From positions 65,381,092-65,445,091 of the forward strand of contig NC_080180.1 in the NCBI RefSeq assembly GCF_950295315.1: a stretch of DNA of 64,000 bases, written 5' to 3'. The stretch's first letter is position 1, and the number at the start of each line of letters is the position of its first letter. Shown in pieces: positions 12,376-22,893 of the stretch. A program made the position numbers and the translations under genes. Source of the DNA: Erinaceus europaeus (Eukaryota; Chordata; Mammalia; Eulipotyphla; Erinaceidae). The notes under the pieces are model-generated. The model had not been told where the DNA came from and did not search any database. It saw nothing but the letters and a program-made list of their open reading frames with translations.

Positions 12376-13097
12376 GTTTGTCATAAATAAAATATACAAG
12401 TAAATTAGCATGTAATTTATCTTCCAATATTTTTCTTCCTTGAAGGCCTAATAATTGGTGCACAGAATATCATTGTTAAATCTATGTGTATGAATTAACT
12501 GTTGAAATTATATGCCTCAAAGAAATCATTAGAACTCAGAAAATAACCAGATTTGTCCTTAATATAATTGTCAGAAACTACTAGAAAAGATGTAACCAAT
12601 TTATAGGTATCTATGAAAAAGGAATTTAAAAAATTTTTTAGGGATATAAGACTATGTTTCAGAGAAAAAGTAGGGGATCTAAGCTAAGGTGGAAAAGTAT
12701 ATGAAATGCTGAGAATGTAGACAGACTCCATCAATTAAGAGGTGTAGGAACCCTTTGCTTTGACTATGTTATCATGGGCAGTTTTCCTCAGCAAAAATAA
12801 ATGAACTGTGAGTGGACTCGAGAATGACATGATTTAACAAAGACTATCTGAGAGAGAAAGATAGTCAGGACCTTTCAGTGAAAGAATAGAATGAACACTA
12901 ACTTCTAACTCCATTGAAGTCACAGCATGTCTCCTAAAGCACAGGTGGCAGAATTGCAAAGCTGCAGTTTGTGTGAAGGAATTTAGCTCAGCTGCAGTGC
13001 TGGAAGTTTGATACACAGGGTTTCACATGACAAAACTGGGCTGGGCGGTTCTCTTAGCTTTTTCTTTTTTATATAACTGAAGAATGAGTAACTTAAA
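12376..13097. other. unique DNA
   Basis: No gene or repeat identified. It borders the purine satellite. Confidence 0.35.
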
Positions 13098-13586
13098 AAG
13101 AGAAAAGGAAAAAAGAGAGGAGAAGGGAAAGAAAGGGGAGGAGAGGAGCAGGAAGGGGAGGGGAAGAGAAGAAAGGGAGGGGAGGGGAGGGGAAGAAAGA
13201 AAAGGAGAGGAGAAGAAAGGAGAGGAGGGGAGGGGAGGGGAGGGGAGAGGGGAGGGGAGGGGAGGGGAGGAGAGGAGGAGAGGAGAAGAGAGGAGAGGAG
13301 AGGAGGGGAGAGGAGAGGAGAGGGAGGGGAGAGGAGGGGAGGGGAGAGGAGGGGAGGGGAGGGGAGAGAAGGGGAGGGGAGGAGAGGAGAGGAGGGGAGA
13401 GGAGGGGAGAGGAGGGGAGAGGAGGGGAGAGGAGGGGAGAGGAGGGGAGAGGAGGGGAGAGGAGGGGAGAGGAGGGGAGAGGAGGGGAGAGGAGGGGAGA
13501 GGAGAGGAGAGGAGAGGAGAGGAGAGGAGAGGAGAGGAGAGGAGAGGAGAGGAGAGGAGAGGAGAGGAGAGGAGAGGAGAGGAGGG
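13098..13586. repeat. purine satellite (GGGGAGAGGA and GGAGA units)
   Basis: About 490 bp of pure A/G on the + strand. It starts irregular, passes through a regular 10-bp GGGGAGAGGA block (about 13,383-13,500) and ends in a 5-bp GGAGA block (about 13,500-13,583). The 170-codon open frame across it reflects the satellite only. Confidence 0.95.
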
Positions 13587-13802
13587 GGATATTTAGGACC
13601 AGGAGATAGCCAATCTAGCAGGGTATGATTTTCTGTGTGATATCTAGTTCAACCTCAGGTATCATATGAGAATGACACAGAACTGGAAGAAACTCTACTG
13701 CTGTTGTCGCTGTGTTTCTCTGGGGATTTGAATTGTAAGAAATTAAAAACCTGGCCTGCCAGTAATGGGATCAGTCGTGTAATTGTAATTCCCTGATACT
13801 GG
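13587..13802 (+). repeat. possible SINE-C, diverged
   Basis: 'ggaccaggagatagccaatctagcagggtatgat' and 'agttcaacctcaggtatcat' resemble the SINE-C head and B-box region. The rest is unassigned. Confidence 0.35.
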
Positions 13803-13803
13803 T

Positions 13804-13837
<34 letters not shown>

Positions 13838-14008
13838 AGAGAGAAAGAGAGAGATAAGAGGGGAGGGGAGGGAAAGGGAGGGAAGGGGAGGGAAGGGTAA
13901 GAGAGGGGAGGGGAGGAGAGGGGAGGAGAGGAGAGGAGAGGGGAGGGGAGGGGAGGGGAGGAGAGGAGAGAAGAAAGAAAGGGGAAGGGAAGGGAGGGGA
14001 AAGGAATG
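13803..14008. repeat. GA dinucleotide plus irregular purine satellite
   Basis: (GA)n at 13,803-13,834, then about 170 bp of GGGGA/GGAGA/GGAAG purine sequence. It is the second purine block within 1 kb. Confidence 0.9.
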
Positions 14009-14455
14009 GAAGACCCAGGCTAACTTGAGAGAGGATAACTGTATAAACACTGGCTGAGTGACACAAGTATCAGCTCTAATGCTGTGTTAACAATCTTTTT
14101 TTTTATAACAACAAGAACTGGGCAGACAGTCGTCAGAGTCTCAAGAATTATAATCAGCCTTATTTTGAGGCACATCAATAGAGAGTTCTAAAGGTTCAGT
14201 GGATTTGCATTAGCCTGTCACATAATCCTTAACTTTGCAGGAATGTTCTCAGTAGCATCTTTGGCTATAGTACTGAGTATTTGTGTGTGTGTGTGTTCTC
14301 TTTTGTTTAAAGCTTATACTGAAGATTTACTGGTTGTTTGCTGTAACACAGAGAGTGAGAAGGAAGCCTGGTATCGGGGGATTGCATGGCTCTGGCCTTA
14401 GGTGGATCCAGCAAAAGAGCCTATAACCCTGGAGCCTTTGAAATACAGTTTGTGG
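14009..14455. other. unique DNA with a short TG run
   Basis: Contains (TG)n at about 14,281-14,295. No gene recognised. Confidence 0.4.
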
Positions 14456-14757
14456 GGGGGAGTCAGGTGTATTGCAGCGGGTTAAGTGCACGTGGCACAA
14501 AGCACAAGGAACAGCATTAGGATCCTGGTTTGAGCCCCAGACTGGCTCCCCACCTGCAGGGGAGTCGCTTCACAGGCGGTGAAGCAGGTCTGCTAGTGTC
14601 TGTCTTTCTCTCCCCCTCTCTGTCTTCCCCTCCTCTCTCCATTTCTCTTTATCCTATCCAATAATGACGCCATCAATAACAACAATAATAATAACTACAA
14701 CAGTAAAACAACCAGGGCAACTGTTGTAAATTATCTTTAAAAAGGGGTTGGGAGTTT
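14456..14757 (+). repeat. SINE-A
   Basis: Near-complete: 'gggggagtcagg' head, 'cagcgggttaagtgcacg' (A-box region), 'ggtttgagcccc' (B-box region), CT-rich body and an AACAAYAATAATAACTAC tail. It abuts the LTR that follows. Confidence 0.85.
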
Positions 14758-14758
14758 T

Positions 14759-15197
14759 TGGGGGGCAGCTGTTGCAAGTAAAAGGATTCACAGCGGGGAG
14801 CTGGGAACTGGTTTAAGCAACACAAGGTTTATTAGGATGAAACAGGTAAAAGTCAAATTAAGCACTTATCATCAAGGGTTAAGAGTACCCTAGGTCCATA
14901 AAGTCTGAGTATAGTTATCAAAAGTTTAGTCCCTTAAGATAAATAATTACCAGATCTAGTAAATGTTGCTCATGACTGCAGAGGGGTCTGAAAGTTTACC
15001 AGCCAGCAGAGTCACACGTGTTTAGTTCCCAGGAGAAGTGGCCATGGCGGAACCTGGAACACCTCTGCCCATAGATGCTTCTGACCAGGAGAAGCCGCAG
15101 CAGGCAAAGAGAGGAATGTGCTCCAAGTCCCTTGCTTTTATACTGTCCCTTCTCATTTGTATGCTAATAGTCCCAAACTCCTGCTGGCGTCACCACA
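14759..15197 (-). mobile_element. 3' LTR of an endogenous retrovirus (gammaretrovirus-like)
   Basis: Read on the minus strand, the element starts TGTGGTGACG and ends CTGCCCCCCA, so it has TG...CA termini. A TATA box (TATAAAAG) lies at 15,135-15,142 and a polyadenylation signal (AATAAA) at 14,828-14,833, in the correct order. Immediately upstream on the sense strand is a purine tract (AAAAGTGGGGAAT, 15,198-15,210), the expected position of a polypurine tract. That makes this the 3' LTR rather than a solo LTR. The tract resembles the gammaretroviral type, so class I is inferred. No matching 5' LTR was found in the window. Confidence 0.7.
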
Positions 15198-15210
15198 ATT
15201 CCCCACTTTT
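15198..15210 (-). promoter_or_regulatory. polypurine tract next to the 3' LTR
   Basis: AAAAGTGGGGAAT on the minus strand, ending directly at the TG of the LTR. In retroviruses this tract primes plus-strand DNA synthesis. Here it is a fossil. Confidence 0.65.
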
Positions 15211-16320
15211 GATTATAGACATGGACAAGATGCACAGTCTATGAGCACAGGAGAAATAAAGAAATCTTTAGTGACTCTAGGGTGACCCCTGCAAGCTCTG
15301 CCTTCACCCCCCAGAGTGTGGGCACAATAACTGGGTATCAGATTAGGCCCTGTTAGCCTGAAGACCTGTGGTCTGATATCTGCTTAACCCCAGAGACGAT
15401 CCACTATTTAGGGAAGCTCAGAGACTTGCAGAGGCAAATAGGGCCCCAGCTGATGGGGTGGCCTGATAGTGACTGATAGTGACTAAAGAGTCATTGTTAA
15501 AGTATGCCAGTCTCTTGCCCTTACTCAGCTTGTGCAGTCCTTGCTTTGCTAAGGTTAGCTTTGGAGTGAGTGAGAGAACTTTAATAGGAAGTAGGTGAGG
15601 AGGGTATCTAAGTCTAATTGGGTACTATTTCATACTATTTCAACTTCATACTGACTCACTGCAGACTATTGTGTACTTTTGCTCTCAGGTATATATTTTG
15701 CCCTAATTTATGGAGACATGTGAACATATGTTCTATCTCACGGGACCTGGACTATATCTAGGTTTTGGGACTTTGTTAGGAAATTAACCACCTGGAATAG
15801 AATTAGAGAATCCTATGAAAGGAAAGGTCTGACCCGAGTAATGAGGGTGAAGGGTTGTCATTCCACACGTGAAATCTCTGCACACAGTCTGAAGTGAAGC
15901 ATGCTGGGGTGGTACTCGTTGCATTGATTGGGTTGGGATTGGCAGATGCAATATCGTTTGGTTTGAATTGAGAGAAGCATGCAGGAAAGTGTGCCCCACC
16001 CTAGAGGTTCCAGGACTGGGGGAAATATAGACTCTATTGGGGAAGTGTGAGGTTCCCGCTGTCTTAGGTTTAAGAAGACAATAGTTATTGTTATCATCAC
16101 ATTCTTTGGCAATTGGGTTAACTTTGAAAAATCCCTTTGTTAGGAATTGCTATATCATACCCAACATCACCGTATTTTATGTCCTTTGACATTATTTGTA
16201 TATAGCTGTGCCACCGGGGTTGCTTTGTTCTCCCTGGTCTAGGCTTCTGAGAGAGTCAACATGTCAAAGATTCAGCCTATGTATTAAAATGACTCAGTCT
16301 GTGCTTTAAAAAGTTTGAGA
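15211..16320 (-). mobile_element. remnant retroviral interior, non-coding, shared with H-long
   Basis: This lies on the interior side of the polypurine tract. I see no gag, pol or env-like reading frame. Two parts are shared with H-long copies: about 15,440-15,540 with the window start, and about 15,840-16,130 with 18,375-18,680 (same strand). So H-long and this element share interior sequence. Either H-long derives from the interior of this provirus family or the provirus inserted next to an H-long copy. The left boundary of the interior is unclear. Confidence 0.5.
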
Positions 16321-16510
16321 CATACAATCAATTCTCCCCTCTCATATTAATTAAATAGTGATTCATATGACTACAAATAAATAGGAGTGTACATAAACAC
16401 CATTCCCACCACCAAAAGACTGTGTCCTGTCCCATCTCATCCCACCCCCAGAAGTTGAACATCCTGGAGATTTAACTCTTTACACACTGCACTGCACCAC
16501 GTCCCAGACC
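16321..16510 (-). repeat. 3'-end-like retroelement segment
   Basis: On the + strand: attaattaaatagtgattcatatg..., then 'accattcccaccaccaaaagactgtg'. This layout parallels H-long 3' ends (tail, then 'ttcccaccaccagaactc'), so it looks like a related or older 3' end on the minus strand. Confidence 0.45.
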
Positions 16511-17049
16511 ACACTCATTTTCTGTGTATTCTTCACAAAGGACATTAAAAGTAGCTGGTTATGAAGTGAATGAATAAACCTTGATTAGATTAGGAAGTTA
16601 TCATTGATATGATTCATAAGGTATTTCAAATTATGTATTTATTCTTTTTTTGGTTAGGTTTTGAAGTTTAGTCATCAGAATATATGAAATCTGTTTACAC
16701 ATACACAACCAAGTAAGTGCCTGTACGTGGTAAACATCTGTTTGAAAAGTATCAAAATACAAGATAAGATTTAACATGTTTATTTAAACTGCCAACTTTT
16801 AATGACTTGAGTCACTAAGGCTGTTAGCTGATTCATGTCCATGACTCCTTGATTGCACACATATTTTCCTCTCTAAGTGTTACTAACTTGAAAAGTGAGT
16901 GAGATCTGCGCTAATTAGAATATCTCCTTTTCTATTTTGACCTAGAGGAAATGATTAGAACATATTTATACACTGACTCCTTTTGATTACTTTACCCCCA
17001 AGTTCGCAAAGAGCAGTATATCTAAAAATTGGTATTTAGCTTTTTTTTG
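16511..17049. other. AT-rich unique DNA
   Basis: Nothing recognised. Confidence 0.4.
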
Positions 17050-17344
17050 TTTGTTTTTTTAAATATTTATCTTTATTATTTTAAACATTTATTTATTATT
17101 GTTGTATTATTTATTATTGCTGTTATTGGTGTCATCATTGTTGGATAGGACAGAGAGAAATAGAGAAAGGAGGGGAAGACAGAGATAGGGAGAAGAGAGA
17201 AAGACAGACACCTGCAGACCTGCTTCACCGCCTGTGAAGCGATGCCCCTGCAGGTGGGGAGCTGGGGCTCAAACCCCATCCTCCTGCTGGTCCTTGCACT
17301 TTATGCCACGTGAGCTTAACCCGATGTGCTACTGCCCGACTCCC
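17050..17344 (-). repeat. SINE-A
   Basis: Reverse-complement copy from a T-rich tail through the CT-body complement and 'cacctgcagacctgcttcaccgcc' to a head ending 'gcccgactccc'. Confidence 0.85.
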
Positions 17345-17600
17345 TTTTAAAAATCTTTTTTTATTTATTTCCTTTTATTGCCCTTTTTATTGTAGTTATT
17401 ATTGTTGTTATTACTGATATCATCATTGTTGGATAGGACAGAGAGAAATGGAGAGAGGAGGGGAAGACAGAGAGGGGAGAGAAAGACAGACACCTGCAGA
17501 CCTGCTTCACCTTCTGTGAAGCGACTCCCCTGCAGGTGGGGAGCCGGGGGCTGCACGTTGCGCCATGTGCACTTAACCCTCTGCGCTGCCGCCCGACTCC
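17345..17600 (-). repeat. SINE-A, second of a head-to-tail pair
   Basis: A second reverse-complement copy follows the first without spacer. A short deletion removes part of the head between 'gagccgggggctg' and 'cacgttgcgcc'. It ends 'gcccgactcc'. Confidence 0.85.
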
Positions 17601-18005
17601 AGTATTTAGCTTTTTCACAGGACTGTTGTCAGAGTGCCATTTTCTTGTCATCTCTCATAAACTGTGATGACTTATGATGATGCTGCCACATGATGAGCTC
17701 AGTCTAAAATAACTAGTAGCTGACATGCCTTTTCTTAAGATAGCTTATTTTTTAAGATTATATTTATTTTCAGGAGAGACAGTGCACTGGTTAGCATTCA
17801 CCTGGGACCTCTGGAGGCGTGCAGGGAAGCTGGTGGCTTGCTCTACCTGGCCGCTCTAGCCTTCAAGACCAAGTACTGTGTTTCTGAACTTGAATTGTTT
17901 TGTGAGCCCTTCAGCTATCAATTTCTTTCAAAATAAGAACTAATGAGGGGGTAAGGAGATAGTCACAAGACACGTATCTTGCCGTGCAAATGATCCAGGC
18001 TTTTA
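17601..18005. other. unique DNA with a SINE-C-like fragment
   Basis: Bases 17,945-18,000 ('ggggtaaggagatagtcacaag ... tgatccaggc') look like a SINE-C head on +. The rest is unassigned. Confidence 0.35.
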
Positions 18006-18737
18006 AAAATCTTTTTTATTTTATTTATTTAATAATGATTTAATAATGATCAACAAGACAGGATAAGAGGGATAAAATGCAACCTTATTGCCACCACCAG
18101 AGTTCCACATCCCATCCCCTCCACTGGAAGCTTCTCTATTCTTTATCCCTCTGGGAGCATGGACCCAGGGGAGCAGAAGATGGGAGGTCTGGCTTCTGTC
18201 ATTGCTTCTCCACTGGGCATGGTCGTTGGCAGGTGGATCCATACCCCCAGCCTGTTTCTATCTTTCCCTAGTGGAGTAGGGTTCTGGAGAGGTGAGGTTC
18301 CAGGACATATTGGTGAGGTCTTCTACCTAGGGAAGTCAGGTTGGCATCAGGGTAGCATCTGCAACTTGGAGTCAGAGTAATGGAGCTGAAGGGTTGACAT
18401 TATACATCTGGCATTTCTGGACACAGTCTGAAGTAAGACCTGTGGAGGTGGCACTGGTTGAATTGATTTGGTTGAGCTCAGCAGATGCTGTATCGAATGG
18501 CATGGATCTAAAGAAGTGTGCAAGAAAAGGAGTCATGCCCCAGAGGATCCAGGAGAGGGAGGGAATATGGGTTTTTCAGAGAATGAGAAGGGTTCTTGCT
18601 GTCATAGAGTTTAAGAAGGCGATAGATAGGTATTATTATAACAATGTAATTTGGCAATCTGGTTGACTTTGTCAATCCCATGGTCTGGGTTTGTGTCTTG
18701 GTAGCACATTGGAAGACCTTTTTAGCACAAGGGCTCT
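18006..18737 (-). repeat. H-long repeat, copy 4 (AATCACTAATAAA-tail subtype)
   Basis: On the + strand it begins with the complement of an ...AATCATTATTAAATAAA tail, then the family signature 'gacaggataagagg' and 'ttgccaccaccagagttc'. From about 18,375 on it matches the retroviral interior at 15,840-16,130. It stops at the hexamer array. Confidence 0.65.
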
Positions 18738-20226
18738 CACCCTCTCCCTCTCCCTCTCCCTCTCCCTCTCCCTCTCCCTCTCCCTCTCCCTCTCCCTCTC
18801 CCTCTCCCTCTCCCTCTCCTCTCCCTCTCCCTCTCCCTCTCCCTCTCCCTCTCCCTCTCCCTCTCCCTCTCCCTCTCCTCTCCCTCTCCCTCTCCCTCTC
18901 CCTCTCCTCTCCCTCTCCTCTCCCTCTCCCTCTCCCTCTCCCTCTCCCCCTCCCCTCCCTCTCCCTCTCCCTCTCCCTCTCCCTCTCCCTCTCCCTCTCC
19001 CCTCCCCCTCCCTCTCCCTCTCCCTCTCCTCTCCCTCTCCCTCTCCCTCTCACTCTCCTCTCCCTCTCCCCCTCCTCTCCCTCTCCCTCTCCCTCTCCCT
19101 CTCCCTCTCCCTCTCCCTCTCCTCTCCCTCTCTCCCTCTCCCTCTCCCTCTCCCTCTCCTCTCCCTCTCCCTCTCCCTCTCTCCCTCTCCCTCTCCCTCT
19201 CCCTCTCCCTCTCCTCTCCCTCTCTCCCTCTCTCCCTCTCCCTCTCCCTCTCCCTCTCCCTCTTCCCTCTTCCTCCCTCTCCCTCTCTCCCTCTCCCTCT
19301 CTCCCTCTCCCTCTCCCTCTCCCTCTCCCTCTCCCTCTCCTCTCGCCTCTCCCTCTCCCTCTCCCTCTCCTCTCCCTCTCCCTCTCCCTCTCCCTCTCCC
19401 TCTCCCTCTCCTCTCCCTCTCCCTCTCCCTCTCCCTCTCCTCTCCCTCTCCCTCTCCCTCTCCCTCTCCCTCTCCCTCTCCTCTCCCTCTCCCTCTCCTC
19501 TCCCTCTCCCTCTCCCTCTCCCTCTCCCTCTCCCTCTCCTCTCCCTCTCCCTCTCCCTCTCCCTCTCCCTCTCCCTCTCCCTCTCCCTCTCCCTCTCCCT
19601 CTCCCCCTCCCCCTCCCCTCCCTCTCCCTCTCCCTCTCCCTCTCCCTCTCCTCTCCCCCTCCCCCTCCCTCTCCCTCTCCCTCTCCTCTCCTCTCCCTCT
19701 CCCTCTCCTCTCACTCTCCCTCTCCCCCTCCCTCTCCCTCTCCTCTCCCTCTCCCTCTCCCTCTCCCTCTCCCTCTCCCTCTCCCTCTCTCCCTCTCCCT
19801 CTCCCTCTCCCTCTCCTCTCCCTCTCCCTCTCCTCTCTCTCCCTCTCCCTCTCCCTCTCCCTCTCCTCTCCCTCTCCCTCTCTCCCTCTCTCCCTCTCCC
19901 TCTCCCTCTCCCTCTCCCTCTCCCTCTTCCCTCCCTCCCTCTCCTCTCTCCCTCTCTCCCTCTCCCTCTCCCTCTCCCTCTCCCTCTCCCTCTCCCTCTC
20001 CCTCTCCTCTCCCTCTCCCTCTCCTCTCCTCTCCCTCTCCCTCTCCTCTCCTCTCTCCCTCCTCTCCTCTCCTCTCCCTCTCTCTCCTCTCCCTCTCCCT
20101 CTCCTCTCCCTCTCCCTCTCCCTCTCCCTCTCCCTCTCCTCTCCTCCCTCTCCCTCTCCCTCTCCCTCTCCCTCTCTCCCTCTCCCTCTCCTCTCCTCTC
20201 CTCTCCCTCTCCCTCTCCCTCTCTCT
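18738..20226. repeat. CCCTCT hexamer array, 1.49 kb
   Basis: Almost pure pyrimidine on the + strand: CCCTCT units broken by CTCTCC-type deletions and a few CCCCTCC variants. Because the period is six, most registers lack stops, giving open frames over 500 codons of Ser-Pro, Leu-Pro or Leu-Ser dipeptides (Arg-Gly, Glu-Gly or Arg-Glu on the minus strand). They are artefacts of composition. The minus strand carries continuous GGGAGAGGG runs that fit the G-quadruplex pattern. Confidence 0.97.
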
Positions 20227-20372
20227 GAGGGAGCATAGTAAAGGCAAAGGCAGGACTAAATGGGGCAGCTGCAGAATAAGCAAACTTCATGAGTGGTGAA
20301 ACAGTGCTGTAAGGGGTCTCTCTCCTTCTTTGTCTCCACCTCCTCACTCAGATGTTCTCTATCCAAATTAAA
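20227..20372 (+). repeat. SINE-B 3' fragment
   Basis: 'aacttcatgagtggtgaaacagtgctgtaaggggtctctctcc' is the SINE-B mid-region, and an A/T-rich tail follows. It borders the hexamer array. Confidence 0.55.
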
Positions 20373-20927
20373 TAATTAAAATGTTAAATTAAAAGTCAAA
20401 CAATTGTTAAATTTCAAAATCTTTTCAAACTGTTATTGCTGAAATTCAAAATATTTTCATTAGTTAAAAATCATTCTAATATTTTTTAAAAGGAAATCCA
20501 CTTAGGCTGATGCCATTGCTATATTAAGGACTAGCAATTTTTTAATGTATAGGTGTCTCAGTTTGACTATAGATGTAGACACTAGTAAATTTAATCAAAA
20601 ATAGAATACACTCATTAACTATAAATTTTTTTAATGTACTAAAGCGTATTTATTTTACTGACCCTTTAAATGGCGATTTCACTTATATTCATGCCATGAG
20701 TATTTTATTGAAACTATTGCAAAAACAATCAGCATTATTTGTTTATGACTTTATAAATTATTTATGTTTATTTACAGTAATATGCCTTCAGCGATAATTT
20801 CCTCAAATTGGAATTTCCTAGGTATATTTGAGACACCTTGGGAAAAGTACCAGTAGGTTATAAATAATTATTAGAAAATAACACAGCTTAATGTAAGTAT
20901 GAGATAAATCATATTATTATCAGTGTT
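20373..20927. other. very AT-rich unique DNA
   Basis: No repeat family or gene recognised up to the assembly gap. Confidence 0.4.
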
Positions 20928-21127
20928 NNNNNNNNNNNNNNNNNNNNNNNNNNNNNNNNNNNNNNNNNNNNNNNNNNNNNNNNNNNNNNNNNNNNNNNNN
21001 NNNNNNNNNNNNNNNNNNNNNNNNNNNNNNNNNNNNNNNNNNNNNNNNNNNNNNNNNNNNNNNNNNNNNNNNNNNNNNNNNNNNNNNNNNNNNNNNNNNN
21101 NNNNNNNNNNNNNNNNNNNNNNNNNNN
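20928..21127. other. assembly gap (200 N)
   Basis: Exactly 200 unknown bases. A round number suggests an estimated or placeholder size. The right flank starts inside a SINE-B, so part of the missing sequence is likely its tail. Confidence 0.98.
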
Positions 21128-21285
21128 AGGAGGTAGAGAGGGAGAAAGACAGAGAGACACCTACAGCCCAGCTTCACAGCTCATGAAGCTCTCCACCTGC
21201 AGATGGGGACCAGGTGCTTGAATCCGAGTCCTTGCATAAATTAATGTTTACACCTAACCAGGAACGCCGCCTCCTGGTCCTGCAA

Positions 21286-21288
<3 letters not shown>
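21128..21288 (-). repeat. SINE-B, truncated by the gap
   Basis: 'agagagacacctacagcccagcttcacagctcatgaagctc', 'ggggaccaggtgcttgaatccg' and 'ggaacgccgcctcctggtcc' give the reverse-complement body, B-box and head. Confidence 0.75.

Positions 21289-21290
<2 letters not shown>

Positions 21291-21326
<36 letters not shown>
21291..21326. repeat. (CT)n microsatellite
   Basis: Uninterrupted CT dinucleotides. Confidence 0.95.
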
Positions 21327-21329
<3 letters not shown>

Positions 21330-21365
21330 TTTTTCCTTCCTTTTTTTTCTCCTATTTGGAAGATT

Positions 21366-21850
21366 TTTTTAAATTTTATTTATAAAATGGAAATATTGAC
21401 AAGACCATAGGATAAGAGCGGTACATTCCCACACAATTCCCACCACCAGAACTCCGTATCCCCTCCCCTCCCCTGATAGCTTTCCCATTCTCTATCCCTC
21501 TGGGAGTATGGACCCAGGGTCACTGTGGGATGCAGAAGGTGGAAGGTCTGGCTTCTGGAATTGCTTCCCCGCTGAACATGGGTGTTGACAGGTGGATCCA
21601 TACTCCCAGCCTGCCTCTCTCTTTCCCTAGTGGGGCAAGGCCCTCAGGAGGGGGGGCTCCAGGACATATTGGTGGGTTTGTCTGTCCAGAGAAGTCTAGT
21701 TGGCATCATGGTAGCATCTGGAACCTGGTGACTGAAAATGAGTTAAGATAGAAAGCAGAACAAATTTTTGACTAATCATGAACCTAACGGCAAGAATATT
21801 GCAGATGGAGATTTGGGGTCTCCATTTTGGAAAAGGCAGTAGATTTCTTT
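21366..21850 (-). repeat. H-long repeat, copy 5
   Basis: On the + strand: tttatttataaaatgg tail complement, 'gacaagaccataggataag', 'ttcccaccaccagaactccg', then the body to about 21,850. Very similar to copy 2. Confidence 0.75.
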
Positions 21851-22670
21851 AGTGTCTCATAGACAAAGGCAATATATTTACTTTCAGTCTTTGCATATTA
21901 CTGAAAGCACCAGTGGAAAAAGGAACAGGCGTTTCCTCTATGAAACCAAGTTGCCCAATCATTTCAACTGTGTTTTCCAGAGAACGCTATTGTACTGGTG
22001 CAGCCCTCACTCCCCACTCAATCGCAGGTGAGGATATTCAGAAACACAACAACATCTCCTCAGCAGCCACACTGATTTGTATAAAAGCCAATAAATACTG
22101 TATGTCCTGGTATTATCTGAGAGGAGCAATCTTGCCCAGAACACAGAGGGATTCTCCTATCTCCCTTCAAGAGCTTTCATGAAATATTTACGGCACAGCT
22201 ATAGCAGAAGTGGATTTCGGTTTAATATCCTCTCTCAACGGTAGCTGTGTTCATGCAAACTAGTCTTTCTATGTGGATTTTGACAATAGAATTCTGGCTT
22301 CTCACGATAACTGGAGACAGCCAACTATTAATTATGTGCAATGAGTGGGAAAATGAACACTGACATTAATTGTTTCCAATTAAATAATTGGCAGTCTGTG
22401 TGTAAAATGTGGCTTGGCATTATTTAAAATGGAACCCAGATCTCCAGGCGACAATGGTCTCAGCATCAAAGCACCTCAGCCCTGGTGGGGGGCAGGTGCA
22501 GTCCAGGTGCAGAGAGGGGCTGAGAAGTGCATAAGCTTGCTCTGTGATGAAGTGGGAACTGAATCTAGAAGATGCATATAGAATATGATCCTAACCACAT
22601 CATTATGAACACTCTTACACAGATCTATAGGGGAAATTGATTTTTTACATTTACTCAATTCTCAGGTTTT
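21851..22670. other. unique DNA, candidate conserved non-coding element
   Basis: Not made of the repeats seen elsewhere. Between 22,310 and 22,400 there is a dense group of homeodomain-type words: TTAATTA, ATTAATTG and the inverted repeat CAATTAAATAATTG (22,377-22,390). Conservation cannot be judged from one sequence. Confidence 0.3.
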
Positions 22671-22674
22671 TTTT

Positions 22675-22842
22675 CTTTAACATTTTTTATTAGTGATTTA
22701 ATATTGATTTACATAATTACATGATAACGGAAATAATTCCACACCATTCCCACCATGAGAGTTCTGTGTCCCCATTCCCTCCACTGGAAACTGCATGAGT
22801 CCTGCCAGATCGCAGATATGGTTTGACTATTATTTCTATAAC

Positions 22843-22893
<51 letters not shown>

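Noticed and set aside
13084..13596. 170-codon Glu/Gly/Arg-rich frame
   Set aside because: Translation of a pure purine satellite.
18680..20299. Open frames of more than 500 codons on both strands (Ser-Pro, Leu-Pro, Leu-Ser, Arg-Gly, Arg-Glu and Glu-Gly dipeptides)
   Set aside because: They are produced by the CCCTCT hexamer, whose period of six leaves most registers free of stops. No non-repeat coding sequence adjoins.
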